Below are positions 13,211 to 25,099 of a stretch of 64,000 nt of DNA, in pieces. The notes below the pieces were generated by a model that saw only the letters and a list, made by a program, of their open reading frames with translations, was not told the origin of the DNA and ran no database searches. How positions within the stretch are numbered: position 1 is the stretch's first letter; each line of letters opens with the position of its first letter. Both the position numbers and the translations under genes were made by a program. The stretch is from Torreya grandis (Eukaryota > Streptophyta > Pinopsida > Cupressales > Taxaceae): positions 4,455,501-4,519,500 of the forward strand of contig JARHVA010000638.1 of the NCBI GenBank assembly GCA_037957365.1. The letters run 5' to 3'.

Positions 13211-16200
13211 TATTGACCAAATTTGACCCTGTAGGTCAAATTGGGACCCCTATAGGTAAAAAATTGATATTTATATGTTTTTATGGACCTATTATAATGT
13301 CATGAAGTATGTCATAGCTCACTCGGTGTGATTTTATGTGTATCTAGCCTTGGTCATAATATTTTTAGTCCTAGGAGTCATTTTGGGGGTCAATATACAA
13401 CACTAAATGATTTATATGGAATACTTGGGAAATTTGAATATTAAAAAGTTTATTTAGTTCCCCATATGTCCTAAGAAGTCTTAAGTAACCATTTGTAACT
13501 AAAAAGTGGCAGGTTCTTCAAAAGAAAGAGTAGTTTTCTTGGAAAAAGGAAGAGTTTAACACTTGTACAGTCCATAATGGAGTATGAAATGTGGGATAAG
13601 GTTGTGAGATTAATTCAAAATTATTTATACTCATTTCCATGATTTATATACTTTGTAAGTTCCAAATTTTAACTAAAACCATCATGTTCCTTCATCTCCT
13701 TTCTAGACATGTAAAACTAGTCAGCGGGTTTGTGCTTAGTACGGCCAGTTGAAGAAGTTTCAGACCAAACACCTTTGGTTGGTGAAATTAAACTTATATA
13801 TATCCATTTAAATAATAATATTTCAAGGATTGGTCAACCATTATTTATGAATCATCCCTAACAAGTTGATTGTGTTTTCTTACTCTTTGTTTCCTATACC
13901 CTATAAGTTTTGCTCTTATTTGGGAAGGTCCATACAATCCAGTTGATGATATTGATTCCATATCTCCTCCCATGTTCCCCATTATTTTTTTCATTTTTCA
14001 AGGTGTTTTGATAAGCTAAATATCTCAAGTTATAAGAAAAGGCACTTTTCTATGTTACAAGCAGGATTCTACTATCTGTACAATATTCATACTTTGGTAG
14101 TGGCTTCAAGGTGTGGTGATAGATTAATTATAGTTTTTTCAATATTATCTTGTTCCCCTTTACTTTAAATCTCATCTTCCAAATCAATCTTCCATAAATT
14201 TGTAGTCACAAGTGAGATGCAGTTAGTTTGCTCTATGACTGTCATGTGCAAGCAACTGAGTGAACTGAGATAAGGATTTTATCACATCCATGGATTCATA
14301 AAGGGTTTTAAGATTTTTATCCTCTAATTGAAACATTAATAATCAAATAAACCCTCCATATGGTGTAAAAAATAATATACTATTTTAGTCATGTGCAACA
14401 TATATACACAATCAGCCATGGACATGCACCTACATGTGCTCTCAAGAGTTATATTCACATTAGAGATAGTAATTTTGGACATTTTTAAAGTTTACATAAG
14501 ATTAAGGAATCCATATAATACCTTAAAATGGTGGTAGGGTCATGCTACATTATCACAGCCTATACATCCTTCCCAATGCTCTTATTTGTTATTGCATTTA
14601 CCTTTGGGTGCCCTATAAGAAGATGACATATTGGAAACAAAATGCTTGAGTGGTTTCTAATTCCTCAAGGTTGAAAACATGAATTTTAAGAGATTATAAG
14701 GGGATAGAGTTGATAAAATTACCATACATTATGTATTGTTTGAAATATATTTACACTATTTGAATGTACATCAGAATGTCCACCTATAGGTGGTGCTAAT
14801 AAAGAGCCGAAGTGTCATATAAGAGTGATGAAACAAGTGGTGAAACCCCTTTTAGGATCCTATTATTTTGAGGAGATCATAACATACCCATGAGAATGGT
14901 TGAGTTTGTAGGCAAACCATGAAGGACCTTCCAAAATTAATGATTTAGTTTAGGGGCATTTTCCCTAAAAGGTGAAAATAGAGGTCTGGACCATTTTGGC
15001 ACAATATTATAATAGGGTTATCAATAGTTTGGAGGCATAATAATGGTAAAATCTTGTAACCTCTACATAGGATATAATCTCTTCAAAATGGGTGAGGCAT
15101 TTTAATAATGGAGGTTAGTTGTTGAGAGGATCAAAATTTCCCTTTGGCCACTAAATTTAGGTAGAATTATCTACAAGTTTTGAGCTATAAACAAGATCCT
15201 TACATCCAAAACTACCAAGTTGAAACATGTATACATAATGGATGACCATGATAAGTTTAAGAAGACATTTTTCCTCAAGTATGTGCCAACAAGGATTGAG
15301 GAACAAGGTGCTAAGTTCCATCAACACCTATAGGTGTCTTAGGTCTTGAAATGTTTACCTACAGCCTGACTGGAGTTGTTTACCAAGCTCATTATGTGAG
15401 CCAATGGATACTAGACCTATATCTACAAAAATTTCATTATAGATTATTTCTTAGATCATGTACAAAATCAAAGGTAAATGGCACATATTCCAATGTGAAA
15501 CCATCACTTACAGGCTCCATTTGGTCACAAAATCATCACCTAAAATTTGACTATGGTGTAACAGTGGGAGGAAACAAGTGAATCAGACATTGGTATGTCT
15601 ACAAGTACATTTATTTGAGTTCAAACTAAGATTAAATGAACTCAAAGATCTATAAGAGGTATTAGAGCATAAATTCAATTCCAAACACCAATTTCTATCT
15701 ACTGGTGGACCCCTATTTTGAGACAGAAAATAGTCAGGTCTGAGTTGAGCAAGGCATTCATAAAGAAGCATGTAGAGGATTGGGGTGATGAATTGCCTTG
15801 GAACACATTGGTTAAGGTTTTTATCTAATTTATACACCCCCATACAACATAAAACAAGTAGAGAGGGAGCTCTAAACAAACATCATACAGTCTATATCCC
15901 AAACCCCTACAGATAATCAACTACTCCTCAAGTTTGTCTTGAGTTGTAGTGATTTTGGAGGGTCAAATGATATGAAATAGGGAAAAATTTTGGTACAAAG
16001 TGCATTTATAACTTATATAGTCCTCTCAAATAAATAAATTATCTGAGGGAACAGGAGAAGTACCCTCTATTTTGTCTTAGACAGAGGGTACTTCCCTTGA
16101 GTTCAAACTATAAATTTCTAAGAAGGAAGGTGATAAGGTGAGATAAGGAGCTGATTAAACCTTTAAAGGAGGTGTGGGAAGTTTTATAACACCTAGAAAA

Positions 16201-18724
16201 ACATATAAAAACATATCACATAAGGGAGAACCTAAATAGGGTGGCCTAGACCACAAGGGTTACAGTCAAACCTATTTGGCATGGTTTAGGCCTAAAGCCA
16301 AATGAAGAGTCACTTTAAATTCTAACATTATATGATTATCCTAATGGATTTAATCATGTTTATTGATCTGAGTAATATTTTATGTGATAATTCAGGGGAT
16401 GGTTCTACCCTAATTGGTGGTAAAACTTTTGAGAGCCATAACTTTTGCACCGTAGCTCCGTTTGACTCCCCATTTGAACCATTGGAAAGATAAGAATGAG
16501 GGGAAAGTCATGAGATGGCACAAGATATACTTAGTGGGTTTTTACCTCTAAAAAATAAATGGAAGTTCCCCAAATTTCAATTTTAGTAGTGCAGTCTAAA
16601 AATAGTAAGTTTCTAAAAATAGTAATTCTTCAAATTTTGTATTGTTGTAAATCATGGAAGTCAAACCACTTAATCTCCCTCAATATTGGTGACCTTCCAC
16701 ATCCTCATCCTACCTAAAAAACATTTATAAACTAATATTTAACCATAAATGGAAATTAGACATCTCTTCTCAAAGATAGGCATATGTTTGGGTCTGCAAA
16801 TTTGATCAATAAAACATCTCTTCTCAGAGATAGCATTATTACAATTGTGTTGTTCTTGTTTCTTGAATTATATTTCAACCAAATATTTTTGAGTTTTGTG
16901 TCATTTATAGAGTCATTTTATATGTTTTCAATATTTTGGAATGCAAGGGAGATCATAGAAAACCTCACTTTAGCTCAAGGACAACACTAGGCCTATGCAA
17001 ATGAGGAATCAAGCTCGATAGGGTAACTTCAGATGCTCACATGTTATTTGAGGTTGTGCATGGAGATATAATGAGTTTTGGAAGTTTGATATGGGTTATT
17101 AAAATTTCTCTATTGGAATTTTTTTATAGTTATAACATCTCATCTTTATGAATGAAGTTTAAGAGCTAAAAGGACCTAAAACCCTTGCAAACCCTTAGAA
17201 ATGACCTGATTGGGAAAATAAAGATGGAAAGCTGATATAATGTAATATTTTGTATATAATTATGATTTTAAGTTGCATAGGAATCTTTAGGGATACTCGC
17301 CATCTTTTTTTATTGTATGAAATTGTATGGATGGAGTAAAAAATAGGGTTTTCTTGACATTTTTTGTGTTTTTCCATGTTCTAAGAAGAGTCTAAATATG
17401 CCAATCACATGGGAGGAAATATTGAGACTTAATATAACTCCCCATGTCCATTTTATTCTTCATAAAAACTCCTAATTTCCCCTAAAATCAACTTCATCTC
17501 AACTAGTCAAAGTTGGCAAAGTGAGTAAGGTGGTGAGAAGTGTGGAAACTTTGAGTGGATGGCTTTTTAAGGTGAACCTAAAGAATATAAGTACATGTAA
17601 GGTATTTCAAAGTTTCATTCACTCCATTTTATGTATTTTCATGGGAAACTAAAGCCAATTTTGAGGCCAAGTGTGAGGGGTGATTGGAAAAGGGAGTTTC
17701 TTTGATTGCAGGTAGTGATGGCTCACTTTTAGATGAATCCAGATGATTAGGAATGCATCCAATGAATGAAAGAGAATTTATAATACCCCTCCCTCTTATT
17801 AAAATAATTATATCTATCCATATTTATTTTTGGTATGTTCCAATAGGGGTGAATGATGAAGGTAATTTTCTTGTGTAGAATGAGAACTTCTACGCCATAT
17901 TTCATGAGTTACATAGTTTGGAGAGCCATTTGTCCTATCAAAATTTGCATGATTAATTTTACATTATATTTTAATGCATATGTAACTCCTTTTCTTATCT
18001 TAAAACTTGTCCTTGTGAACTTTAGACTTCTTTCTTCTCTTCTCTCTCTTAATTTCTAAAAGAACTAGCCATTTTGGCTATTAGAAGGATGTGCCACCTA
18101 AGTATGGTGAAGCCCTACTCATTTTCACACCATGGATAAATGAATAATACTAATTTTACCTCTTATATGACTATTAATAGTGTGTTAACTTTAATTAGTT
18201 ATCTTGTTTAGTGATGACTATTGTTTCCTTAGCATTGTTGCCTCATTCTTTTACCTATTTGCAACTTGAAAGCTTCTTGTAGGTCATGTGAAGTGTTTTA
18301 TGAAGTGTCAATGTTGAGTGAGTTGGTATATTAAATAGTGCAATTATAGGCCTCTTGTCTAATCCTCCTATCTTAAACATTCATCACAAATTCATTAAAA
18401 AATACTGATGTGAGAAGATTTAGATTAGAGAAGTGTATGCCTAGTTAGTCTCTTGGTCTCATGTGTGACATGAAATTGGTTGGTAGTTATCAATTAATTT
18501 GGTGTATCACCACCTTTATCATAGTTTAATTTTGGTTTTATATCCTTTTTCCTTGAAATCATAGGTGTATCATTGGTCTAAAAGTGGTACATCAAGGGAG
18601 ATAGTCCTATCTAGAGATTCACCTCATTCTTAAGTTACCCAGAACCTAGAAGTGTTTCAATTGTGCCACTTGGATGAGGAGAGCTGAGACATATCCTCAA
18701 GGGGTGAAAATCCAAGTGATAACA
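13211..18724 (+). repeat. 3' giant LTR of element B (5514 bp including insertion)
   Basis: It begins TATTGACCAAATTTG (TG mutated to TA) and ends CAAGTGATAACA, followed by the target duplication CAACC. It matches 5399-10367 along its whole length except for a 540-bp insertion at 16364-16903. It keeps the CCACCTATAGGTGG palindrome (14780-14793), the variant GCACCTACATGTGC (14426-14439) and the hairpin at 16057-16094. No coding capacity is recognised. Confidence 0.87.
16364..16903. mobile_element. Solo LTR (540 bp) inserted in the 3' giant LTR
   Basis: The segment is absent from the aligned position in the 5' LTR (near 8543). It starts TGATCTGAG, ends TTTTGTGTCA, and is flanked by TTTAT on both sides (16359-16363 and 16904-16908). 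TG...CA ends plus a 5-bp duplication fit a solo LTR left by recombination. It contains a short internal near-repeat, ACATCTCTTCTCAAAGATAG and ACATCTCTTCTCAGAGATAG. A small TRIM-like unit is the alternative. The family is not recognised and the strand cannot be set. Confidence 0.72.
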
Positions 18725-18729
18725 CAACC
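18725..18729. repeat. Right 5-bp target-site duplication of element B
   Basis: CAACC directly follows the terminal CA of the 3' LTR and pairs with CAACT at 5394-5398. Confidence 0.8.
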
Positions 18730-19485
18730 TTTATTTGAGATTGATAATTTTTTCTTGTGATTATGATGTCCATTCAAACCTCATATCTTTGCATAGTAGT
18801 TTTTCCATTGGCACAGATATGGTTGCATATCCTTTGATAAATTTTCTATAGTATCTCATATGACAGAAAGGTGTGCACTTCTATATAATTAGTCAAGGGT
18901 GGCATCCCCACTATTACAATAATCTTAGCTTGGTCTACCAAAATTCCATCACTACATATAACATGGCCCAAAAGCCCAAAAGGATACCAAAAGGTGTGAA
19001 AAATAAGCACTTCTTTAAAAAATTTGCCCAGTCATCCAAATATACTTCCATAAAATCATGAATGAAGTCTTTAAATGTATTTACTACAGCTCTAGATAAA
19101 ATTTATGATGCATTATTCAAACCAAAAATCATTACCTTTTAGGTAAATAATCCGCATTTAATTGAAAATTTAGTCTTATATTGGTCCTCTTTTGCGATCA
19201 AAATCTGATGGTACTCATTTAATCCATCTAAAAATGAGTACACTTCATGATCTACGACTGACTCAAGGACATCATCCATGAATGTTATTGTAAAAGGATC
19301 ATTGATCAAGGCATAATTGAGTACATAGTAGTCTCCACAAACTCATATCTCTCTATTTTTATTTGGTTTCACCACTATGGGACTCACCCAGTCTGTTTTT
19401 CCCACTAGATAAATGATTCTTGCTTCTTACATCTTATCCAGTTTAGCCTTTACTTTTATTTTCATATTGGGATTTATCCTAAGTG
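18730..19485 (-). pseudogene. Ty3/gypsy reverse transcriptase domain
   Basis: The minus strand encodes a nearly full RT domain with stops. Recognisable blocks in order are NPNMKIKVKAKLDKM, DWVSPIVVKPNKN, NDPFTITFMDDVLESVVDHE, VYSFLDGLNEYHQI with the first catalytic Asp, the block equivalent to the fingers and palm, and VNTFKDFIHDFMEVYLDDWA with the YLDD catalytic motif. The thumb region gives YYRKFIKGYATISVPMEKLL. The frame ends in FEWT, just before the RNase H linker, where element B is inserted. YLDD is intact, but in-frame stops rule out activity. The assignment to Ty3/gypsy rests on these motifs and on domain order. Confidence 0.9.
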
Positions 19486-20039
19486 AGCACTTATTAATGA
19501 TTCAAGCATGCTCTTTAAATTATATATGCATATCCCCTAATGATATAACTACACCTTTTATTTTAGATAATTTAGTCAGGAAAACATCTTGATAGTCTCA
19601 TAGTAGCTACAATGCCTCCAAGATCTGCTCCTATCCCCAATAATCTCTTATCGTCAGAAGCTTAGGAACTAGATTTATTATTATGTTGTCTTCTATATTT
19701 TTAAATGTTTTTTGATACACTTTGTTTTATGTATTGGGTAAATCATATTTTAGAGTATGCTCTCCTTCCATTTTTGGAATAATTATATTATGCAATATGT
19801 CGTATTCTATTAACTATGTGCTCTAGGTTAGTGTTGCTTCAAATTCCCTCTCCATTTCAAATAAACCTTCCAATTCTAAATCTCCATCACTATTTATATA
19901 TTTTTTTGGATCCTCTATTATTATATTATAAGGCTTAGTAAAATCCTATTCTTTTTTACTTGCCTTATAATTATGAAGTGTCAGATTCAGATCATGAGTT
20001 ATTTCCTACTATGATGATGACTCTGTTGTAGTTCCTAAA

Positions 20040-20640
20040 TATTTTGCTTGTCCATGACATAGAAGGATTTTAAGTTTATTCAATTCATTATGCACCAAAG
20101 TTTTATCGTATTTAAATATCAAAGTTTAAATGAAATTTTATTGCACTTGTGCTCAATGTTTGGTCTCTCTCCTATGCTCTTGATGCATATACCAAGCTAT
20201 TGGTAGTGGCAGTAGGGTGTGACTAAAAATGTGCACCCAATACCTTGGATCCACTCCTTGTGTAGACCATACATCTACAAATTAATGATTGTGCATCTCC
20301 ATAAATTGGTCTTCTTGAAATAATAACCATTCATATTTTACCATGGGTGGTAACTAAAACTATGTGCACAAAACTTCACATACCTCCTCCCAATGTATCT
20401 TCAAATTTGTATGCATTGCCCACCAATTCATATCAGTACCTTTCAACACATAGCTCAGTGTACTAAATATTTGATCCACCTCTAGCACCATGTGCTCTAA
20501 TATCAAGATGAATGGATTAAGGTCTTTTGTCGTAAAGTATTGACGTAAATGATGTTTGATGGTGAACACCATACGTAAATGTTGTAGCTCATGATATCTT
20601 CTCACCCAGTTTAACATGTAAGTATCTAAGTCACCACTTA
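20040..20640 (-). pseudogene. Gag-like domain located between protease and RT
   Basis: Minus-strand frames here include NPFILILEHMVLEVDQIF, LKGTDMNWWAMHTNLKIHWE and, further on, IAWYMHQEHRRETKH. The WW followed by a W-E-E pattern and the WY...E.RR.T motif resemble the capsid part of plant retrotransposon Gag. Its place between protease and RT is unexpected, because another gag region with zinc knuckles lies upstream at 22530-24000. My recollection is that some plant gypsy polyproteins show this same order, so it may be a family trait rather than a chimera. It is broken by stops. Confidence 0.6.
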
Positions 20641-21189
20641 TGGAATATGTTATTTCCTAATGTAAAACACCCTATAAATTAGTTTCAGTATAATCCATTA
20701 GTGTTACACCTATATTATATAGGACATCCACTTATGACCTAGTAGGATATTGCACTAATGGAGAGGTACAACCTTTGATTTAAAATTGTGGTGTTCATGA
20801 TTTTTTTATTATCATCTTGAAATATGTTTACTTGGTGATCTGTGATCACTCTATGTGCAAGGAAAAACTAATACTCATTAGCTCTCAATGCATTCTTTTG
20901 TGTGTCTTTATTGACTTTAAACTAGTTATTATCACCATATGTATATGGTGACTCTGGTTCCTTCAAAATTATGTATGGATTCTATTCCACTTTATTCAAA
21001 GGAATAACAACTATCTTATCTCCTTGATGAGCTTCTAGTTTGTTACACACTGTTAATAGTCATTTGACCATCATAATCCCATTTCTTATTAATTAAGCCA
21101 GGGTAATAGGTCATGATGATATTTATATCAATGACTTCAAAATAATCACACAAACTTAACTTGACCACTCTAATATCCACATCTTTGAT

Positions 21190-21420
21190 GTGACCAATTA
21201 GTTCTACTCATTTTTAATTTGTGAGGCTAAGGGTGACAAGACTGTAGCTTAAGTTTGGCCTACCAATAGCTTCCCATGTTGATATCAGGATGATATTCAC
21301 ATTACTCCCAAAATTAAATATTGTGTAAGGAGTTTTATAACCTGCAACCTTAATATCCATGCGAGAGTCAACATCCCAAGGCTTCTTAGTTTTCACATAC
21401 TATACAACCTTATCTATATG
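21190..21420 (-). pseudogene. Retropepsin-like protease remnant of the gypsy element
   Basis: The minus-strand frame contains MDIKVAGYKTPYTIFNFGSN followed by ISTWEAIGRPNLS. This matches the plant gypsy protease pattern in which a D-x-G-[SA] motif is followed by a W-E-[AT]-[ML]-G-R-P block. The catalytic Asp position reads Asn (NFGS), so the active site appears lost. Confidence 0.65.
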
Positions 21421-22529
21421 TTGTTTCCCTCATTGTGCACACTCTAACAAATTATGTAAGAGGTTAGTAATATTCTATGAAATATCCTAATTTTGGAGTA
21501 TACAAAGTAATTTTAGTAAGTCTTTCAAAGCAGTTACAACACCTTCCTACTGCATTATGTGTATAATTTCTCCATACATTTATGTATCAATGACTATTGT
21601 ATCTCATTTTAAATCCTTATGTTATTGTATATTTTATAAAACTTGAGTTTCTTGATACATCAAAGTCTTCTCCTTCTCCCTTATAAGATCATGATATTGA
21701 TCAGGTTGTGCTTTTCTAATTCCCTAATCTACTAGCATCTCCAAAGGCATCAATTCTTTTTATGCATGTTATTGTCTGGTAACTACTTGGATGAATGCAT
21801 TCTTATTAGGTTACGCATTGATCAATTTTACATTTTGCATTGGGTTATCCTTCTTTTATTTCTTGAGTACTGGACAGTCTTCCATTTTATGTTGGCCTTC
21901 AATGTTGCAATACATGTGACAGGTTTGTCTTTTCATATTGGTAGGGTTATTCTTCACATAGTGATTATATTCTCCACATAAATAGCATTTTATAGGTGGT
22001 CAGGGTTGTCAATTTTCATTTTTATGTCCTCTTTGATACCATCCTCAGTATCCTTCCTTATAGCCTCCCCTATATCCACCTATATTTTTTTAGTACCCCA
22101 TCATTGTGACTATTATCTTGTGTATTCTCCTTTTTAAGTTTGTTGTGAATCATACCATCTATATTCATGTTGAGGCAAACTTGGAGCCCAATTAGATTGT
22201 TTTGGAATCACTTATTCTAGGAAGACTGAGATTGGTGTTTTAAGGAAGATGGCATCTAGCCAACCAAACCCTAGGGTTGGTATTATGGCAATAAAGGTAT
22301 ACACTAGGGGATTATCTATTTTGCACTTTTCATGTCCACATATGGGCCTAAGATACCTTGATTCATAGTTGGTAACTATTGTATAATAACTACGAAGACA
22401 TTCTTTGTAATATATTCTTTTAGTTATTGTAAAGTTATGCAGCTTCTCTCAGCATGATTTATCGATATGTAAAAATTAAAATACATTTTTTTGTGATTTT
22501 TGGATATATTATTGTAAAATATTGAATTT

Positions 22530-24000
22530 TTAAGTAACATGTCCAATTACCCTACAAATTTCACAAAACATTGTTTTAAGTTTTGGATAGTCATTCCTAT
22601 GGTGTCTTTCTCGATCGCATTCTATACACCATAAGCCTAATTTAAGCTTATCATTCTCATTCATATAATCCATCCTTCTCATAAAATCATCTAGTTTTGC
22701 TTCTACTTTAGAACCCACTAATGGAAGGTTGTCATAATCCTCTATTTGCTCTATTCGTAGAGCAGCAAATTGAGCATTGGCCTTATCAAGAACTAGTACT
22801 GTGCAATAGTAAATCTATTTCTTGGGCATAGCCCTTATATGAACCAATCAGCCTTATCCTTGTCTTCTAAGATGAAATCAATTTGATTCATAACATCAAA
22901 AATCCTACGATCATAGTCTCCAACTGATTCTCTAAACTCTTGTCAAATCTCCTTTAAGTCTTGAATAGTTTGGCTTGTACATTTCTTCAACTTAAACTCT
23001 AATACAAATAGATCTTTAACTTGTGCAAGATCGAGAGTATTTACATTTATTTTTAAAATTAACTCTAAGGCTCATCTTGAAAAATCCTCTATGAGTTAGC
23101 ATTTCTTAACATCATCATATGTTACCCCCTTAACATTCTATTTTATATCGCAAGTTACCATGTATTGTTCTAAATCTATAGACCCATCTTATGGTATTAA
23201 ATAAATGAACATACCTTTATTAAGTGACATAGTTTTCACACTTGAAATTACTACCACTAATTTTTGCACACTAGTAACTGTGATTGTAGGTATATGTGTA
23301 CTAGTGACTACGACTATATGTGTTTGCACACTAGCGACTACAACTAATAACTTTTGTGCACTAGTCTTTTCAAGTGTCTTAAAAAGTAATCATGATTATT
23401 TTGTCATATTATTATCTATTATTTGTTTTGTATTTGCACTTAGCTTACCAAACTTATTTTTAAAGGAATCAAACTAATATATAGATGTTTCTTCTTGTAC
23501 TCTTCTCCCAAATAATATATTGGGTTGGGGGATGTGTACTCTTGAAGTAAATGATCTCTAATTTGAAATTCTAACTTTAAACTTAAACCTATGATAGATA
23601 TGCATTTGAACCTAACTTATTCCCATCAATATTCCTTCCTAGGACTAGATAAAATCCCCTCCATTAACTATGATTTATTTCTATCTTCTAGTTATTTTGC
23701 TATTAACCTACCTTCTTCCTGCTCTATGAGCTCCATGTCTGCATTATTTCTATTTCCTTATTCCTTTTCATCAGGCCCTTCTACATATTCTTCCTCTTTC
23801 AAAGACTCTATCTACATATTTTCATCTCCAACATATTTTACTCTACCCCTACCCCTATTTACAGTTAATTTTGAATTACTTGCTTTATTCCATCTTTTTT
23901 GTTGTCGTAATTCCCTTTCTAATCCCATAATTTTCTTCTTGCCCTAGATATTCTTGTCTTCTATTTTTGGGGCCAAGTTTAAGTTTTTTTACTCATCTCC
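22530..24000 (-). pseudogene. Ty3/gypsy gag with two zinc knuckles
   Basis: The minus strand carries an N-terminal acidic, Glu-rich region (EEEYVEGPDEKE, near 23750), then a capsid-like stretch (LKEI, EFRESVGDYDRRIFDVMNQI, DKADWFI then GLCPR; about 23000-22830). Last come two nucleocapsid knuckles near 22640-22530: WCIECDRERHHRNDYP, in which the last Cys has become Tyr, and FCEICRVIGH. Gag coats the RNA in the virus-like particle. Frameshifts separate the pieces, and the region between about 23480 and 23130 is poorly conserved. Confidence 0.78.
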
Positions 24001-24045
24001 ACATCATCCACTTCTATCCCACACTCACACCCATGGCACCCAAAG

Positions 24046-25049
24046 TGACTACTCCATGTTGGCAAGAGTAGGCACCATGGCCTTTTCCACAACCAACATT
24101 TTGATCAACATAGGTAGTCAATGAATTAACTTACCATATATTCCTATAATAAATAGGTCTCACATAGATTCAAAGGCCAAATAACCTTGCACATTAAATT
24201 CTATGATATAACATCAAATTTAGTCTGGGTCCTATAGTCCAAAGCATGGGTCCACTTAGTATCTAGACTTCACAGTCTATCTAACTTATCTTCTATCCAA
24301 ACTATACCCTTTGTCCTTCTCGACTGAAAATAATAATACTCTAATCTTGACAACCGTGCATCTAACAATCCAGGTAATTCACACCAGAAGATTTCATAAA
24401 TCTCTCTATATATATGTTATTGAATAATCTCATTTACATTCACTCCAACTCTTCTCTCCTCATCCTCTATAAAAATTCAAATTCTCTCATCCAATCACCT
24501 TTATAAATCTCTCTGTCCTGGCAACCATCTCAACATATTTCAAAAAAAATCATACTCCCTGCACCATTATTAGCATAGGTTCCTATAAACTCTAAAACAT
24601 GCTAATTATAGAGATAGCTTACATAGTTAATAGCAAAACATGAGAGTTGCCAACAATTCAAACTGAATGATGTCATTTATTACTAAGTCAAGCTCATTAG
24701 ATAAGATACATGTAAATTTAATGTATAAAAAATAGTTAGCATAAACTATATGAATAAAAGATCAAGACATCCACAATACTCACTGCACACAGATTATAAG
24801 TAAAAGACATAAGAAAACCTTTCAAAACATTGTATTAATATCTATCACACATCATAACCATATTCTATTACAAATGAGAAATGTAAACAGAGTGTTATAA
24901 ATCATTGTCTCTTCATATTCTAGCCTTTTGATATGCTAAAAGGAAAGACTCTTTACATTATTCAATACATTGCTTATGTTTACATAGTCGAATATAACCA
25001 AATATTATACAAAAGACAAAATCATATAATTTGTACATGTGTCCATCCA
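24046..25049. other. Probable gypsy 5' LTR and junction, not resolved
   Basis: No coding signal is seen. From its position upstream of gag it should hold the minus-strand gypsy 5' LTR and the border with the LINE. Neither the outer LTR end nor a target duplication could be placed. Confidence 0.35.
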
Positions 25050-25099
25050 ATATACCTTATGATTTTATAAAGCCATGTTCTTCACCCAATAAGTATCAT

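Larger units (their letters stand above)
5399..18724 (+). mobile_element. Non-autonomous giant-LTR retrotransposon (element B), complete
   Basis: The element is 13,326 bp: two direct repeats of about 5 kb around a 2.84-kb internal region. It starts TG, ends CA, and is flanked by CAACT/CAACC. After subtracting a 540-bp solo-LTR insertion, both LTRs are about 4.97 kb. The internal region has one degenerate gag-like frame and no recognisable protease, reverse transcriptase, RNase H or integrase, so it must have moved using enzymes of another element. The plan resembles LARD or TR-GAG elements described in angiosperms; assignment to either is inference. It inserted in the opposite orientation into a Ty3/gypsy element. 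The LTRs differ at roughly a tenth of positions in the first 200 bases by eye, so the insertion is old. Confidence 0.88.
18725..24045 (-). mobile_element. Ty3/gypsy retrotransposon, gag to reverse transcriptase part
   Basis: This is the upstream part of the minus-strand gypsy element interrupted by element B. In reading order it holds gag with two zinc knuckles (about 24000-22530), a protease-like segment (21420-21190), a second gag-like domain (20640-20040), the pre-RT linker, and reverse transcriptase up to the insertion. RNase H and integrase continue at 5398-4564. Many stops and frameshifts make it a dead copy. The 5' LTR should lie above 24045; TGACTACTCC at 24046 is a possible inner LTR edge but there is no second LTR in the window to test it. 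Confidence 0.87.

Noticed and set aside
23591..23947. 118-codon plus-strand frame rich in Ser, Phe and Leu
   Set aside because: It is antisense to the acidic N-terminal part of the gypsy gag; the Glu/Lys-rich coding strand explains its composition.
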